64,000 nt of DNA from JAEUHO01 sp046350655 (lineage in GTDB: Bacteria > Planctomycetota > PLA2 > JAEUHO01): the NCBI GenBank assembly GCA_046350655.1, contig JAXMAB010000007.1, forward strand, positions 372,001 through 436,000. The letters run 5' to 3'. Under the pieces are notes generated by a model. The model made no database searches. It was not told the origin of the DNA and worked only from the letters and a program-made list of their open reading frames with translations. The first letter of the stretch is position 1. Each line of letters opens with the position of its first letter. This document shows, one piece after another, positions 18,916 to 26,396 of this stretch. A program made the position numbers and the translations under genes.

Positions 18916-19463
18916 CCCGGACGGAGATCCCCGAGGTGGTGCTCTTCGAGCCCACGGTCCACCGCGACGATCGAGGCTACTTCCTCGAGACGTACCGTCG
19001 CGACCGGTACGCCGAGGCCGGCGTGCCGCACGACTTCGTCCAGGACAACCGCAGCAAGAGCACGAAGGGCGTGCTGCGCGGCCTCCATGCGCAGCGGGCC
19101 CGTCCGCAGGGCAAGCTCGTCCAGTGCGTCCAGGGCAGGATCTTCGACGTCGCCGTGGACCTGCGGCGCGGGTCGCCGACGTTCCTGAGGTGGGTCGGCG
19201 CGACCCTCTCCGGCGACGCGGCCAACCAGCTCTGGGTGCCGCCGGGGTTCGCGCACGGGTTCTGCGTGCTCTCGGCGACGGCGACCGTCGAGTACAAGTG
19301 CACGGCCCAGTACGACCCCACCGACGAGATGCGGATCGCCTGGAACGACTGGAAGATCGGCGTCGCGTGGCCCGTCCGGTCGCCGATCCTGTCCGAGAAG
19401 GACCGGGTCGCGCACGGGATCGACGACTGGCTCGACCTCCTGCCGTGGGCCCGGGCCGCCTGA
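18906..19463 (+). CDS. rfbC: dTDP-4-dehydrorhamnose 3,5-epimerase
   Basis: 185-residue cupin-fold epimerase that converts dTDP-4-keto-6-deoxyglucose to dTDP-4-keto-rhamnose. It contains RGYFLETYR, the catalytic-His segment GVLRGLHAQ (His 61), VPPGFAHGF and EYKCTAQYDP. The gene overlaps rfbA by 10 nt. No rfbD (final reductase) follows; the next gene is convergent. Either rfbD is elsewhere or the intermediate is used for another 6-deoxysugar. Confidence 0.95.
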   Translation: MRVTRTEIPEVVLFEPTVHRDDRGYFLETYRRDRYAEAGVPHDFVQDNRSKSTKGVLRGLHAQRARPQGKLVQCVQGRIFDVAVDLRRGSPTFLRWVGATLSGDAANQLWVPPGFAHGFCVLSATATVEYKCTAQYDPTDEMRIAWNDWKIGVAWPVRSPILSEKDRVAHGIDDWLDLLPWARAA

Positions 19464-19502
19464 CGCCGACGGCCGGACAGCGCGGCGGACGCGGAGCGCG
19501 CG

Positions 19503-19778
19503 TCACGACTCGACGCGCTCGATGAGCTCCTCCTCCAGCAGGTCGTCGATCATCGTCGCCACGTCGGCCTCGATGCGCGTCCTCGACACGCGCGGGAAGG
19601 CGTCGTGGAAGACGGCGACGGCCTCTTCGCGGGTCACCGGGGTCGCGAGCAGGTTCCAGAGCGCCGCGACGGTCTGGTTCAGGCGGTAGAGGCTCCCGCG
19701 CGCCGGCTGCGCGAGGAACAGGCCGCCGCCGACCCGGCGCTCGACCGCCGCCGGATGCCGCCGGTACCGCGAGCTCAC
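19503..19778 (-). CDS. PqqD-like peptide-binding protein (RRE fold)
   Basis: 91-residue protein of the PqqD family: LYRLNQTVAALWNLLATPVT followed by acidic helices ending DVATMIDDLLEEELIE, the usual winged-helix pattern. PqqD-type domains (RiPP recognition elements) bind a leader or substrate peptide and present it to a modifying enzyme in the cytoplasm. Its GTG start overlaps the stop of the HPr-kinase-like gene (GTGA), so the two products are probably made in a fixed ratio. The gene just upstream of that pair encodes a Tat-exported Ser/Cys-rich protein, the most likely client. PqqD/HprK-related pairs near exopolysaccharide genes are known as the HPr-rel-A type; membership here is inferred. 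Confidence 0.85.
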   Translation of the reverse strand: MSSRYRRHPAAVERRVGGGLFLAQPARGSLYRLNQTVAALWNLLATPVTREEAVAVFHDAFPRVSRTRIEADVATMIDDLLEEELIERVES

Positions 19779-20734
19779 GGCGTCCGCCGCCGCGGAGGGG
19801 GCGTCGACTTCGCCGCGCCGAATGCCGCGCCGAACGCCGGGCCGAACGCCGCGTCGAGCCGCGCGACGGCGTCGGACGTCCGGCTGTAGCGCAGACGATG
19901 GCAGCGGGCGTTGCGCACGACGTGGTCGAGGGTATCGAGGATCTTCCCCGCCGGCACGTCTCGGGCGAAGTTCTGGAGGATGATCGTCTCGAGGGCGTCG
20001 GCCGGATCGACCGGCGTCAGCTCCGCCCGTCCGGTCGATCGCCGGTCGAGCAGCACGATCCCGCCGATCGGCGCCGACGCGCCGAGCGGGGCGAGCTCGC
20101 GGCCGCGGAGCGTCACGTAGAGCCGGTTCCGGTACCCGTGGCCCGCGCGCGCCGCGACGAAACGCCGGAACGCGTCGCTCACGTTCGCGGGGAGCGGCGG
20201 CCGCAGCCGCGGCACGATGCCGAGGGCGAGGCCGCGTCGCGTCGTCGTGTCGATCGGCAGCACGTCGTCGCAGAACACCCGTCGACCGGCCGCCGCGAGG
20301 TGCACCGTGAGCGTGCTCTTGCCGGCGTGCGCGATCGCCGGGAAGACGACGAGCCGCCGCCCGTACGCCACGGCGGCGCCGTGGACGAACAGCGTGTCGG
20401 GGTGCGCCTCGACGTACCAGTCGAGGAACTCGGCGTGGAAGCCGCAGAGCGCCTCGACGAGGGTCCGCCGGAGCTTCGCGCGGACGCGGGACGGACGGTC
20501 CGTCCAGCACGAGACGCGACGGTACCCCTCGGTCGTGCGCCGGACGCGGATCACCGGCGGCACGGCGTCGTCCGGCGGCGCCTCGACGACGTCCCATCCG
20601 CGGAGGATGGTGCGCACGGCGTCCAGGAGATCGTCGCAGCCGACGAATCGGACGGGCGAGCGGAGGCGGCCGAAGCGAACCGTCCGACGGCGGAGCGAGG
20701 GGGGCGACGTCACGAGGGGGACTCCCTCGTTCAT
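19775..20734 (-). CDS. HPr-kinase-related protein
   Basis: 319 residues. The central part matches the HprK C-terminal kinase core: FVHGAAVAYGRRLVVFP (about 116-132), a P-loop AIAHAGKSTLT (about 133-143) whose first Gly is replaced by Ala, and RRVFCDDVLPI (about 151-161) with the paired Asp of HprK. HprK proteins phosphorylate a serine on a protein substrate; HprK homologues in some lasso-peptide clusters phosphorylate a precursor-peptide serine. No PTS gene is seen here, so classical HPr is an unlikely substrate. Coupled to the PqqD-like gene and downstream of the Ser-rich Tat protein. The ATG at 20734 is preferred; a GTG near 20712 is possible. The C-terminus has a FGAAFGAA repeat. Confidence 0.8.
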   Translation of the reverse strand: MNEGVPLVTSPPSLRRRTVRFGRLRSPVRFVGCDDLLDAVRTILRGWDVVEAPPDDAVPPVIRVRRTTEGYRRVSCWTDRPSRVRAKLRRTLVEALCGFHAEFLDWYVEAHPDTLFVHGAAVAYGRRLVVFPAIAHAGKSTLTVHLAAAGRRVFCDDVLPIDTTTRRGLALGIVPRLRPPLPANVSDAFRRFVAARAGHGYRNRLYVTLRGRELAPLGASAPIGGIVLLDRRSTGRAELTPVDPADALETIILQNFARDVPAGKILDTLDHVVRNARCHRLRYSRTSDAVARLDAAFGPAFGAAFGAAKSTPPPRRRTP

Positions 20735-20791
20735 CTTCCGGGCCCGATGCGCGTCCGCAAGCAGCGACGGCCGAGGACGATCGCCGAACAC

Positions 20792-20841
20792 CGACGTCGG
20801 CCGTCGCGCCCGCGAGGACGGAGCGGTCGGACCGACGTCGG
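20792..20841. promoter_or_regulatory. Two CCGACGTCGG palindromes 40 bp apart
   Basis: Perfect 10-bp palindromes at 20792-20801 and 20832-20841, four helical turns apart, in the gap between the Tat-protein gene and the kinase gene. The spacing suggests a dimeric DNA-binding site. The same word also occurs at 10916 in a coding region, near 26914 and near 33104, so it may simply be a common word here. Confidence 0.35.
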
Positions 20842-20847
20842 TGGTGC

Positions 20848-20867
20848 GCGGCGCCCGAGGGCGCCGC
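20848..20867 (-). terminator. Intercistronic hairpin (attenuator candidate)
   Basis: GCGGCGCC-CGAG-GGCGCCGC: a perfect 8-bp all-G/C stem with a 4-nt loop, eight bases after the stop codon of the Tat-protein gene. No U-run follows. It may stabilise the upstream message or lower expression of the kinase/PqqD genes relative to the substrate-like gene. Confidence 0.55.
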
Positions 20868-20875
20868 ACGAGGGA

Positions 20876-21352
20876 TCAGCAGGAGTGCGAGCGCGAGCCG
20901 CTGCGGGAGCGGGACTTCGACGACGAACGCGACTTCGAGCCCGACCGCGACGACGAGCAGGACTTCGAGCCCGACTTCGAGCCCGAGCGCGACGACGAGC
21001 AGGACTTCGAGCCGGACTTCGAGCCCGACTTCGAGCCCGACCGCGACGACGAGCAGGAACGCGAGCCGGACTTCGAGCCGTCCCCCGAGTGGCTACCCGA
21101 GTTCGACTTCGTCTTGCACTTCGTCTTCGGCGGCTTCGCGCACGGCGGCGGCGGGGGCGGGCACGGCGGCGGCGGGGGCGGGGGCGGGCACGGGGGGGGC
21201 GGCGGCGGGGCGCACTTGCCGGCGCTCGCCGTCCGCTCGCTGAGGATCAACATCGCGGGCGCGGCGAGGACCGCGGCGGCGCCGAGGCCGAGGCGGCGCA
21301 GCGCCGTCCGGCGCGAGCACGCGTTCACGTTCGAAGCAGACGAGTCGGACAC
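20876..21352 (-). CDS. Tat-exported polyproline/cysteine and Ser-X repeat protein
   Basis: 158 residues. A twin-arginine signal peptide is clear: SRRTALRRLGLG at 13-24, then a hydrophobic stretch (25-38) and a likely ASA cleavage site near 44. The mature part opens with Cys separated by runs of six to eight Pro or Pro-rich residues (Cys 47, 55, 64, 71, 79), then a tail of alternating Ser-Lys, Ser-Gly and Ser-Arg dipeptides in which CSSSRSGSKSGSKS recurs, ending in Ser-Cys. The GTG start has a GGGAG Shine-Dalgarno 7 nt upstream. Composition is extreme, so homology searches will say little. Tat export implies folding or modification before export; the adjacent kinase-like and PqqD-like proteins are candidate modifiers. 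I do not recognise the family. Confidence 0.82.
   Translation of the reverse strand: MSDSSASNVNACSRRTALRRLGLGAAAVLAAPAMLILSERTASAGKCAPPPPPPCPPPPPPPPCPPPPPPCAKPPKTKCKTKSNSGSHSGDGSKSGSRSCSSSRSGSKSGSKSGSKSCSSSRSGSKSGSKSCSSSRSGSKSRSSSKSRSRSGSRSHSC
20879..21058 (-). repeat. Coding repeats of 42 and 54 bp in the Ser-X tail
   Basis: The Ser-rich tail is built from in-frame repeats of 14 and 18 codons, each opening with a Cys-Ser-Ser-Ser-Arg block (Cys 100, 118, 132). Copies differ by multiples of a Ser-Gly-Ser-Lys unit, indicating expansion and contraction by slippage or recombination while keeping frame. Confidence 0.85.
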
Positions 21353-21381
21353 GACGGATCTCCCTCACGAAGCGGCGCAGG

Positions 21382-21411
21382 CCCCAGCGGTCGTCGCTGG
21401 GGGCGAGCCCC
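21382..21411 (-). promoter_or_regulatory. Overlapping hairpins in the Tat-gene leader
   Basis: CCCCAGCG-N5-CGCTGGGG (21382-21402) is a perfect 8-bp stem; GGGG-CGAG-CCCC (21400-21411) uses part of the same bases, so the two cannot form together. Both lie 30-60 nt before the start codon, inside the leader predicted from the upstream promoter candidate. A switch is possible but unproven. Confidence 0.4.
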
Positions 21412-21430
21412 GCCAACCGGGGGAGGCCCT

Positions 21431-21446
21431 TGCACCGCCCGTGCCG
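21431..21446 (-). promoter_or_regulatory. Sigma-54-like promoter for the Tat-protein gene
   Basis: On the minus strand CGGCACG-GGCG-GTGCA: full -24 box and a GC at -12 with correct spacing; the first T of TTGC is G. Predicted +1 about 21420, leaving a 68-nt leader. Weaker than the three sites near the polysaccharide genes, but the first base C and the GGCACG core are shared with two of them. Confidence 0.42.
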
Positions 21447-21550
21447 CGGTCGTAACCAGCGGTCCCGCCGTCCGCCGCGTCCAATCCGTTGGACATCTCG
21501 CCCGGCGGTGTCGATCCTTCGCGACGGACCCGCCGCGTCCCGATCGCCCT

Positions 21551-23254
21551 CTACCGGAGCTCCCGCAGGGCCCGGGCCCACTCGCGGTTGGCGGGATCGA
21601 GGCTCGACGCGCGCTCGAGCGCGGCGCGCGCTTCGGCGGTCCGCCCGCGATCGCGGAGTTCGCTGCCGAGCAGGGCCCAGACGTCGGGGTCCTCGCCGTC
21701 GGCGTCGGCGCGCCGGCGGAGGCTCTCGAGGGCCCGCTCCGGGTCGAGGCTGCGCAGTTCCGGGTACCAACGGCGCGCATCGCCGCCGGCGAACGCGGCG
21801 TCGAGGTGGGACCACGCATCCGCGCGGCGTCCGCCGGCCGCCAGCGCGAGCCCGAGTGCGCCCTGCCCGGCGGAGTCCGCCGGGTGGCCCTTGACGTGGG
21901 CCTCGAGGACGGGCAGGGCGCGCGCCGGGTCGAGCCGGACGAGCGACCGCATCCACTCGCCGTCCGCGGGCGCCTTCTTGTGCGCCGCGAGGTACTGGGC
22001 GAACGCATCCTCGTTCCGACGCGCGCCCTCGAGCGCCCGCGCGTACCGTCCGAGCCACTTCGCGCTCGCCGCGCCCGGGTCGCCCCCGATCCGCTGTTCC
22101 AGCACCGTGACCGCCGCGGTGGCGTCGAGCGCGGTGAGCTTGGCGATCCACTCGCCGTCATTGGGGTCGTGCGCGTGCGCGAGGAGGTACGCCTGGACCG
22201 CGTCCCCGTTCCGCCCCGCCAGCGCATACGCCTCGGCGCGGGCCCCGAGCATCTCGTCGTCCGAGGTCCCGTCGGTCCACCCCAGCACCAAGGCGAGTCC
22301 CCGCTCGGGATCGAGGCGCATCAGCTCGCGGAACGTGCTGCGCGAAGGAGCCCGCTCCGCAGCCGTCCGGAACGCCTCGAACGCGCCCGGGTTGTCGCCG
22401 GCCTGGCGGCGGAGCTCGCCCAGGAAGGACCAGGCCCACGGGTCGGACGGGTTCCGTCGGACCAGATCGTCCGCGCGGGTCCGAGCGGCCGCGGGGTCGA
22501 CCCCGCGGAGCATGCGCAGGGTCGCGTGGTCGTCGGGACGCTCGGCCAGGGCCCGATCGAGGAAGGGGATCAGCGCCGCCTCGGTGCCGGCCTCGACGAA
22601 GAGCGCTCTCAGGGCCTCGAGGTCGTCGGCGTCCCAGGTGGACGACGACTCCAGCCCGAGCAGCGTGGCGGCCGCACCGTCGGGGTCGAGTCGGAGCAGC
22701 AGCCTCGCGAACTCGGCGTGGAACCCCGGCTCGAGGGGCAGCGCGCCTCGGACCAGCGCCAGGGCCCGCTCGCGCTCGCCGGTCGCCGCCAGCAACTGCG
22801 CCACCGCGACGGAGCGCCCGGCGGCGGCAGGTGCGGCGTCGAGGAGCTGCGCGAGGATCGGTCCCTGGCGAGCCGACGGGAACTCGCGGACGCCCGGGAG
22901 GAGTTGGTCGATCGGGACCCCGCGCGCGAGCGCGTCGATCGCGAGGCGGACGAACGACGCCTCGTCCCCACCGATCGCCGCGAGTTCGGCCAGCGACGCG
23001 GTCGCTCGCGCGTAGGCGCCGCCGTCGCCCGGTCGCCCGACCGCGACGGCCTCCAGGAGGGTCTCGGCGTGGCGAGGCATCGGCGCGCGTCGCCGCGGGG
23101 CACGCGCGGAGAGCGCGTCCTCCGGCGCCGGGATCTCGGCGAGCAGGTCGACCGGGGTCACCTTCCGCTCGCCGAACCCGACGACGCGCGCCGCCACGGC
23201 CCCGGCGCCGACGCCGAGCAGCGCGCCGGAGAGGAATGCCGTAGCCAGACGCAT
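21551..23254 (-). CDS. TPR-repeat protein with N-terminal membrane anchor or signal
   Basis: 567 residues. Residues 4-25 (ATAFLSGALLGVGAGAVAAR) form a signal or anchor helix; the rest is a solenoid of tetratricopeptide-like helices in which a recurrent LDP...AL pattern (LDPERGLAL, LDPARALPVL, LDPERALESL) marks repeat boundaries, about 12-14 repeats ending at SSLDPANREWARALREL. Such proteins act as periplasmic scaffolds. The ATG at 23254 is chosen because the frame upstream of it is low-complexity DNA. It lies upstream of the Tat-protein gene on the same strand with a 198-bp gap, so joint regulation is possible. Function unknown. Confidence 0.85.
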   Translation of the reverse strand: MRLATAFLSGALLGVGAGAVAARVVGFGERKVTPVDLLAEIPAPEDALSARAPRRRAPMPRHAETLLEAVAVGRPGDGGAYARATASLAELAAIGGDEASFVRLAIDALARGVPIDQLLPGVREFPSARQGPILAQLLDAAPAAAGRSVAVAQLLAATGERERALALVRGALPLEPGFHAEFARLLLRLDPDGAAATLLGLESSSTWDADDLEALRALFVEAGTEAALIPFLDRALAERPDDHATLRMLRGVDPAAARTRADDLVRRNPSDPWAWSFLGELRRQAGDNPGAFEAFRTAAERAPSRSTFRELMRLDPERGLALVLGWTDGTSDDEMLGARAEAYALAGRNGDAVQAYLLAHAHDPNDGEWIAKLTALDATAAVTVLEQRIGGDPGAASAKWLGRYARALEGARRNEDAFAQYLAAHKKAPADGEWMRSLVRLDPARALPVLEAHVKGHPADSAGQGALGLALAAGGRRADAWSHLDAAFAGGDARRWYPELRSLDPERALESLRRRADADGEDPDVWALLGSELRDRGRTAEARAALERASSLDPANREWARALRELR

Positions 23255-23404
23255 GGGGAAACCGGGGCTCCGGGGGGAGGATCCCTGCCCTATCGGCGCG
23301 GTGGAGGCGCGGACCCGAGCGGCTTCGCCGGAGGTCGGCTCGGCCGAGCCCCGACCCGCGGGACACCGTCGCCGCGCCCGGGGGGGCCCCGGTACACTCG
23401 CGCC

Positions 23405-23875
23405 GTGACCGACGAGGCGAACTGGCTCCTGATCACGCGCCTCCGCGCCGTCGCGGAGGCGGTCCGCACCGCCGCCGACGCGGCGGCGGCGGGGCTGGCC
23501 TGGCGATCGGCGGACGTGGCGGTCGCGGCCGCCGGCGTGGTCGATGACGCCGACGTGGCGCTCCCCGTGATGGAGCGCAGCCTCCCGGAACTGGAGGCGC
23601 TGCTGGACGGCTGGGCGTCCCGCCGCAAGCCGCTGTCCGCCTGGGACCAGGCCGTCCTGAAGCGCGCCATGAAGGCGTTCCACCGCCGTCTCGACCTGAC
23701 GCGCGGGGACGACGAGGTCTCGTCGTCGCGCAACCCGCTCACGCGGGGAGAGGCGTCGGCGATCTCGGGCGTGCGCCCGCCGGAGAAGTACTCGGCCGAC
23801 ATCTGGGCCCTGCTCGTCGCACAAGGGCGGCTGGCGGAGGCCGGGGACGGCGTGCTCGAACCGACGGGACGCTGA
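23405..23875 (+). CDS. Small protein of unknown function
   Basis: 156 residues, mostly helical, no signal peptide. It starts MTDEANWLLITRLRAVAEAV from a GTG just after the divergent TPR gene, has an acidic middle and a basic segment (LKRAMKAFHRRLDLTRGDDE), then a GVRPPEKYSADIW motif and a short hydrophilic C-terminus. I do not recognise the family. Codon use fits a real gene, and the arrangement (divergent from the TPR gene with a 150-bp gap) leaves room for promoters. Confidence 0.7.
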   Translation: MTDEANWLLITRLRAVAEAVRTAADAAAAGLAWRSADVAVAAAGVVDDADVALPVMERSLPELEALLDGWASRRKPLSAWDQAVLKRAMKAFHRRLDLTRGDDEVSSSRNPLTRGEASAISGVRPPEKYSADIWALLVAQGRLAEAGDGVLEPTGR

Positions 23876-24413
23876 CGGGAGGCGGACCGAGCGCCGCGAG
23901 GTTGCGGGGAGGGCGCTCGGCTGGAGGCGGCCTGGCGCGGTGCGCGCGCAAGGATGGGCGACCGGGACGGGACGCACCCGCGCGCGACGTGCGATCCGTC
24001 CGGCGTGGGCCGGCCCGCCGCCTCGCCCGCACGGCGGGAGGCGCTCGCCCGGGTCGGCCGTGTCGGCCGCGGCGCGCGCATCGCCCACCTCGCACGCGTC
24101 GCACGCGTCGCACGCGTCGCACGTCCCGCACCGCTTTGCACGTCTCGCACGGATCGCACGCCGCGCCCACCGCGCACGCGGCGCCCGCCGCACCCGCAGC
24201 GCCCGCCGCACCCGCGGCGCCCGCCGCGCCGGCCGCGCACGCCGACCGGCCGCCGGCGGGCCTTGCGTACCCAGCAGCCCGATGCGCCGCCCGAGCCCGA
24301 CGCGTCGACGGCCGTCGGCTCCGTGCTTGCGATCACCGGGCGGGTGTTTCAGAATCCGATGACGCGCGGCGCCCGGTGGGCCCTCGCGACCCCTGCGCCT
24401 GGGAGGGCGTTCC
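23876..24413. other. Repeat-rich intergenic region
   Basis: 538 bp without a convincing gene. It contains four 9-bp units of CGCACGCGT type (24091-24126) and three 18-bp units starting GCGCCCGCCG (24181-24234). A degenerate copy of the dispersed word (GGGCCTTGCGT) lies near 24260. Open frames across it have only Ala/Pro/Arg composition. Confidence 0.7.
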
Positions 24414-25829
24414 TTGCGGAATTCATGGATTCTCGCGGCCGTCGTCGCGGCGGGTGCCGTCGGGGCGCCGGCCCGGGCGGACGACGTGTGTGCGGGCGGC
24501 GTGTGCGCGATCCCGGGCGCCGAGGTGGCGCCGGCGACGGAACGCACGACGACGTCGGCGGTGGACGCATACCTGGCGACGTCGGTGTCCGACGCGGCGC
24601 TCGTGGGCGGTGCCGGGCAGGCGGGCTACGACGGCGGATTCTGGATCCGCGGCGGCTCGTTCCTGCTGAGGATCAACCTGACGCTCCAGACGCGCTGGGA
24701 AGGGTTCGACTGGGACGACTCCGCCCTCGAGGCGTCCCCGGGCGGCGACCTGTCGGGGTTCTCGCTGCCGCGGGCGACGCTGAAGCTGTCGGGCGATGCG
24801 ACGTGCGGGATCCGCTACTACACCGAGCTCGAGTTCGGCCACGCCGGATCGCTCGACGACAACAGCGAGAACGACGGCAACACCTCGTGGCTCGGCTACT
24901 GGAACGAGTTCGCCGGCGTCCCCAACGACGCGGCGTTCGGCGTCCTTCGCGAGGGCTGGATCGAGTGGCAGGCGTGCCCGGAGGCGGCGTTCCGAATGGG
25001 CCTCGTGAAGACGGCGACGACCCGCCAGCTGATGACGCCGCCCGAGATGCAGCAGTTCGTGGACATCTCGATGTCGTCGGCCTTCGTCGGCTCGACGATG
25101 CCGGGTTACACGGACCGCAACCGGGACTACGGCTTCATGCTGCACGGCGCGTTCGGCTGCGACGATCAGGTGCAGTACCTGTTGGCGGTCACGAACGGCG
25201 ACGGGCCCGTCCGCCGCAACGTGCTCGACGGCGGGACGTCGGACTGCTTCGCGTACTCCGCGCGGCTCAACTGGGACATCAAGGGTCACCTCGGGTACGA
25301 GGAAGGCGCCCTCCGGTCGCACGAGTGCGAGTGGGCGGCCTCCGTCGGCGCGTGGGCCCACTACTACACGGACCACCAGCAGGAGAACCCCTTCGTGAAG
25401 GCGGGCGACCGCCTCGCGTGGGGCTTCGACGCCGCGGCGGCGTGGGGCGGCCTGTCGTTCACCGGCGCGTTCAGCGGCGGGAGCTGGGAGAGCAGCCAGA
25501 TCGGCCAGGACATGGACTGGACCGCGTGGTTCGTGCAGGTCGGCTACCTCTTCCCCGGCACCGCGTGGGAGATCGCCGCGCGCTACGGCTCGCACGAGGT
25601 CGAGTACCCCGCCGGCTCGGACCTCGGAGACTCGACGTGGGGCCAGGACGACTGGGCCGTCGCGGTCACGTACTACATCGACGGACACGCCGACAAGGTC
25701 ACGCTGGACGCGACGTTCATCACGGCGAACGACGGGGGCGGGTACATCGGCGACGTCTACTCGGGGTCCAGCTCGGTCGACGAGAGCGATGGCGTCCTCG
25801 TCCGGCTGCAGTGGCAGCTGGCGCTCTGA
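24414..25829 (+). CDS. Outer-membrane porin, OprO/OprP-like
   Basis: 471 residues. A signal peptide (RNSWILAAVVAAGAVGAPARADD) follows a TTG start, the only start that includes it. The mature chain is a series of short amphipathic beta strands with aromatic girdles, GFWIRGGSFLLRINLTLQTR early and a final strand LVRLQWQLAL ending in a hydrophobic residue, the usual C-terminal signal for outer-membrane assembly. It resembles the phosphate-selective porin O/P family. The acidic strands and several Cys (for example in CAGGVCAIPG and GCDD) are unusual. Single-gene unit followed by a strong terminator. The ion is not predictable. Confidence 0.85.
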   Translation: MRNSWILAAVVAAGAVGAPARADDVCAGGVCAIPGAEVAPATERTTTSAVDAYLATSVSDAALVGGAGQAGYDGGFWIRGGSFLLRINLTLQTRWEGFDWDDSALEASPGGDLSGFSLPRATLKLSGDATCGIRYYTELEFGHAGSLDDNSENDGNTSWLGYWNEFAGVPNDAAFGVLREGWIEWQACPEAAFRMGLVKTATTRQLMTPPEMQQFVDISMSSAFVGSTMPGYTDRNRDYGFMLHGAFGCDDQVQYLLAVTNGDGPVRRNVLDGGTSDCFAYSARLNWDIKGHLGYEEGALRSHECEWAASVGAWAHYYTDHQQENPFVKAGDRLAWGFDAAAAWGGLSFTGAFSGGSWESSQIGQDMDWTAWFVQVGYLFPGTAWEIAARYGSHEVEYPAGSDLGDSTWGQDDWAVAVTYYIDGHADKVTLDATFITANDGGGYIGDVYSGSSSVDESDGVLVRLQWQLAL

Positions 25830-25850
25830 CCCACTCGGTCGTCGGAACTT

Positions 25851-25890
25851 CGGCGCCCGGCGTCTCTCGACGCCGGGCGCCGTCGTTTTC
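25851..25890 (+). terminator. Rho-independent terminator of the porin gene
   Basis: Perfect 14-bp stem (arms 25851-25864 and 25869-25882, loop TCTC) followed by TCGTTTTC. It ends 61 bp after the porin stop codon and also faces the convergent SET-domain gene. Confidence 0.9.
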
Positions 25891-25946
25891 GGGCGACGAG
25901 GGTCGCGAACGACGGCCGGCAGCGAGGCCGGCCGGACGCCCGTCGC

Positions 25947-26396
25947 TCAGCGCGGACGCCTCGTCCGGCGTGACGCCCGCGCACGGAACGGCAGCGGCTC
26001 GTCGACGAAGGTCCGGTAGTCGGCGGTGAGTTCCTCCCCCGCGCGGATCCGCCGGAGCGCGCGGAAGCGACCGTCCTCGCCGGCCGCGAGGTTCGGGACG
26101 TCCGCGTGGTTCACGTACCACCCCACCGACAGGCGGTTCAGGTTCTTCGGTACGCCGAGCCACGCGCCGTCGACCATGCCGAAGTCCTCGTAGAGCGAGC
26201 GCATCGCCCGCGGCAGACGTCGGACGTCGTCGCGCCGGACCCAGGCCACCTGCTCGACCTCGCCGGCGAAGACCCGGGCCCCTCGTGGGATGTCCCGGAC
26301 CGCGATCGCCCCCACTCCGTGGATCCGCGACGGGCCGATCCGCGCATAGACGCCGTCGTGGGGGGCAAGGGGGACCGGACGGACCTTCGAACGCAT
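25947..26396 (-). CDS. SET-domain protein
   Basis: 149 residues comprising little more than a SET fold: GPSRIHGVGAIAVRDIPRGARVF at the start, NHADVPNLA (the NHS-type pseudoknot motif with AdoMet-binding Asn-His) and GEELTADYRTF at the end. SET proteins methylate lysine on proteins; bacterial examples are poorly characterised. The ATG at 26396 is chosen because upstream sequence in frame is repetitive and rich in Arg/Ser/Pro. Arg-rich C-terminus. No partner gene is evident. Confidence 0.8.
   Translation of the reverse strand: MRSKVRPVPLAPHDGVYARIGPSRIHGVGAIAVRDIPRGARVFAGEVEQVAWVRRDDVRRLPRAMRSLYEDFGMVDGAWLGVPKNLNRLSVGWYVNHADVPNLAAGEDGRFRALRRIRAGEELTADYRTFVDEPLPFRARASRRTRRPR

Noticed and set aside
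19503..21352. Lasso-peptide or other named RiPP cluster
   Set aside because: HprK-like and PqqD-like genes fit, but there is no cyclase, transglutaminase-like peptidase or ABC exporter, and the substrate has a Tat signal.
24091..24234. Regular short repeats considered as a CRISPR array
   Set aside because: Units are 9 or 18 bp and directly abut each other, with no unique spacers, and no cas gene is present.
24391..24413. Sigma-54 promoter before the porin gene
   Set aside because: GG and TTGC words are present but their spacing is about 15 nt rather than 12.
23255..24547. N-terminal extension of the TPR protein to nearly 1000 residues
   Set aside because: The extension crosses repetitive DNA, lacks motifs and would bury the signal-like helix; the ATG at 23254 directly precedes it.
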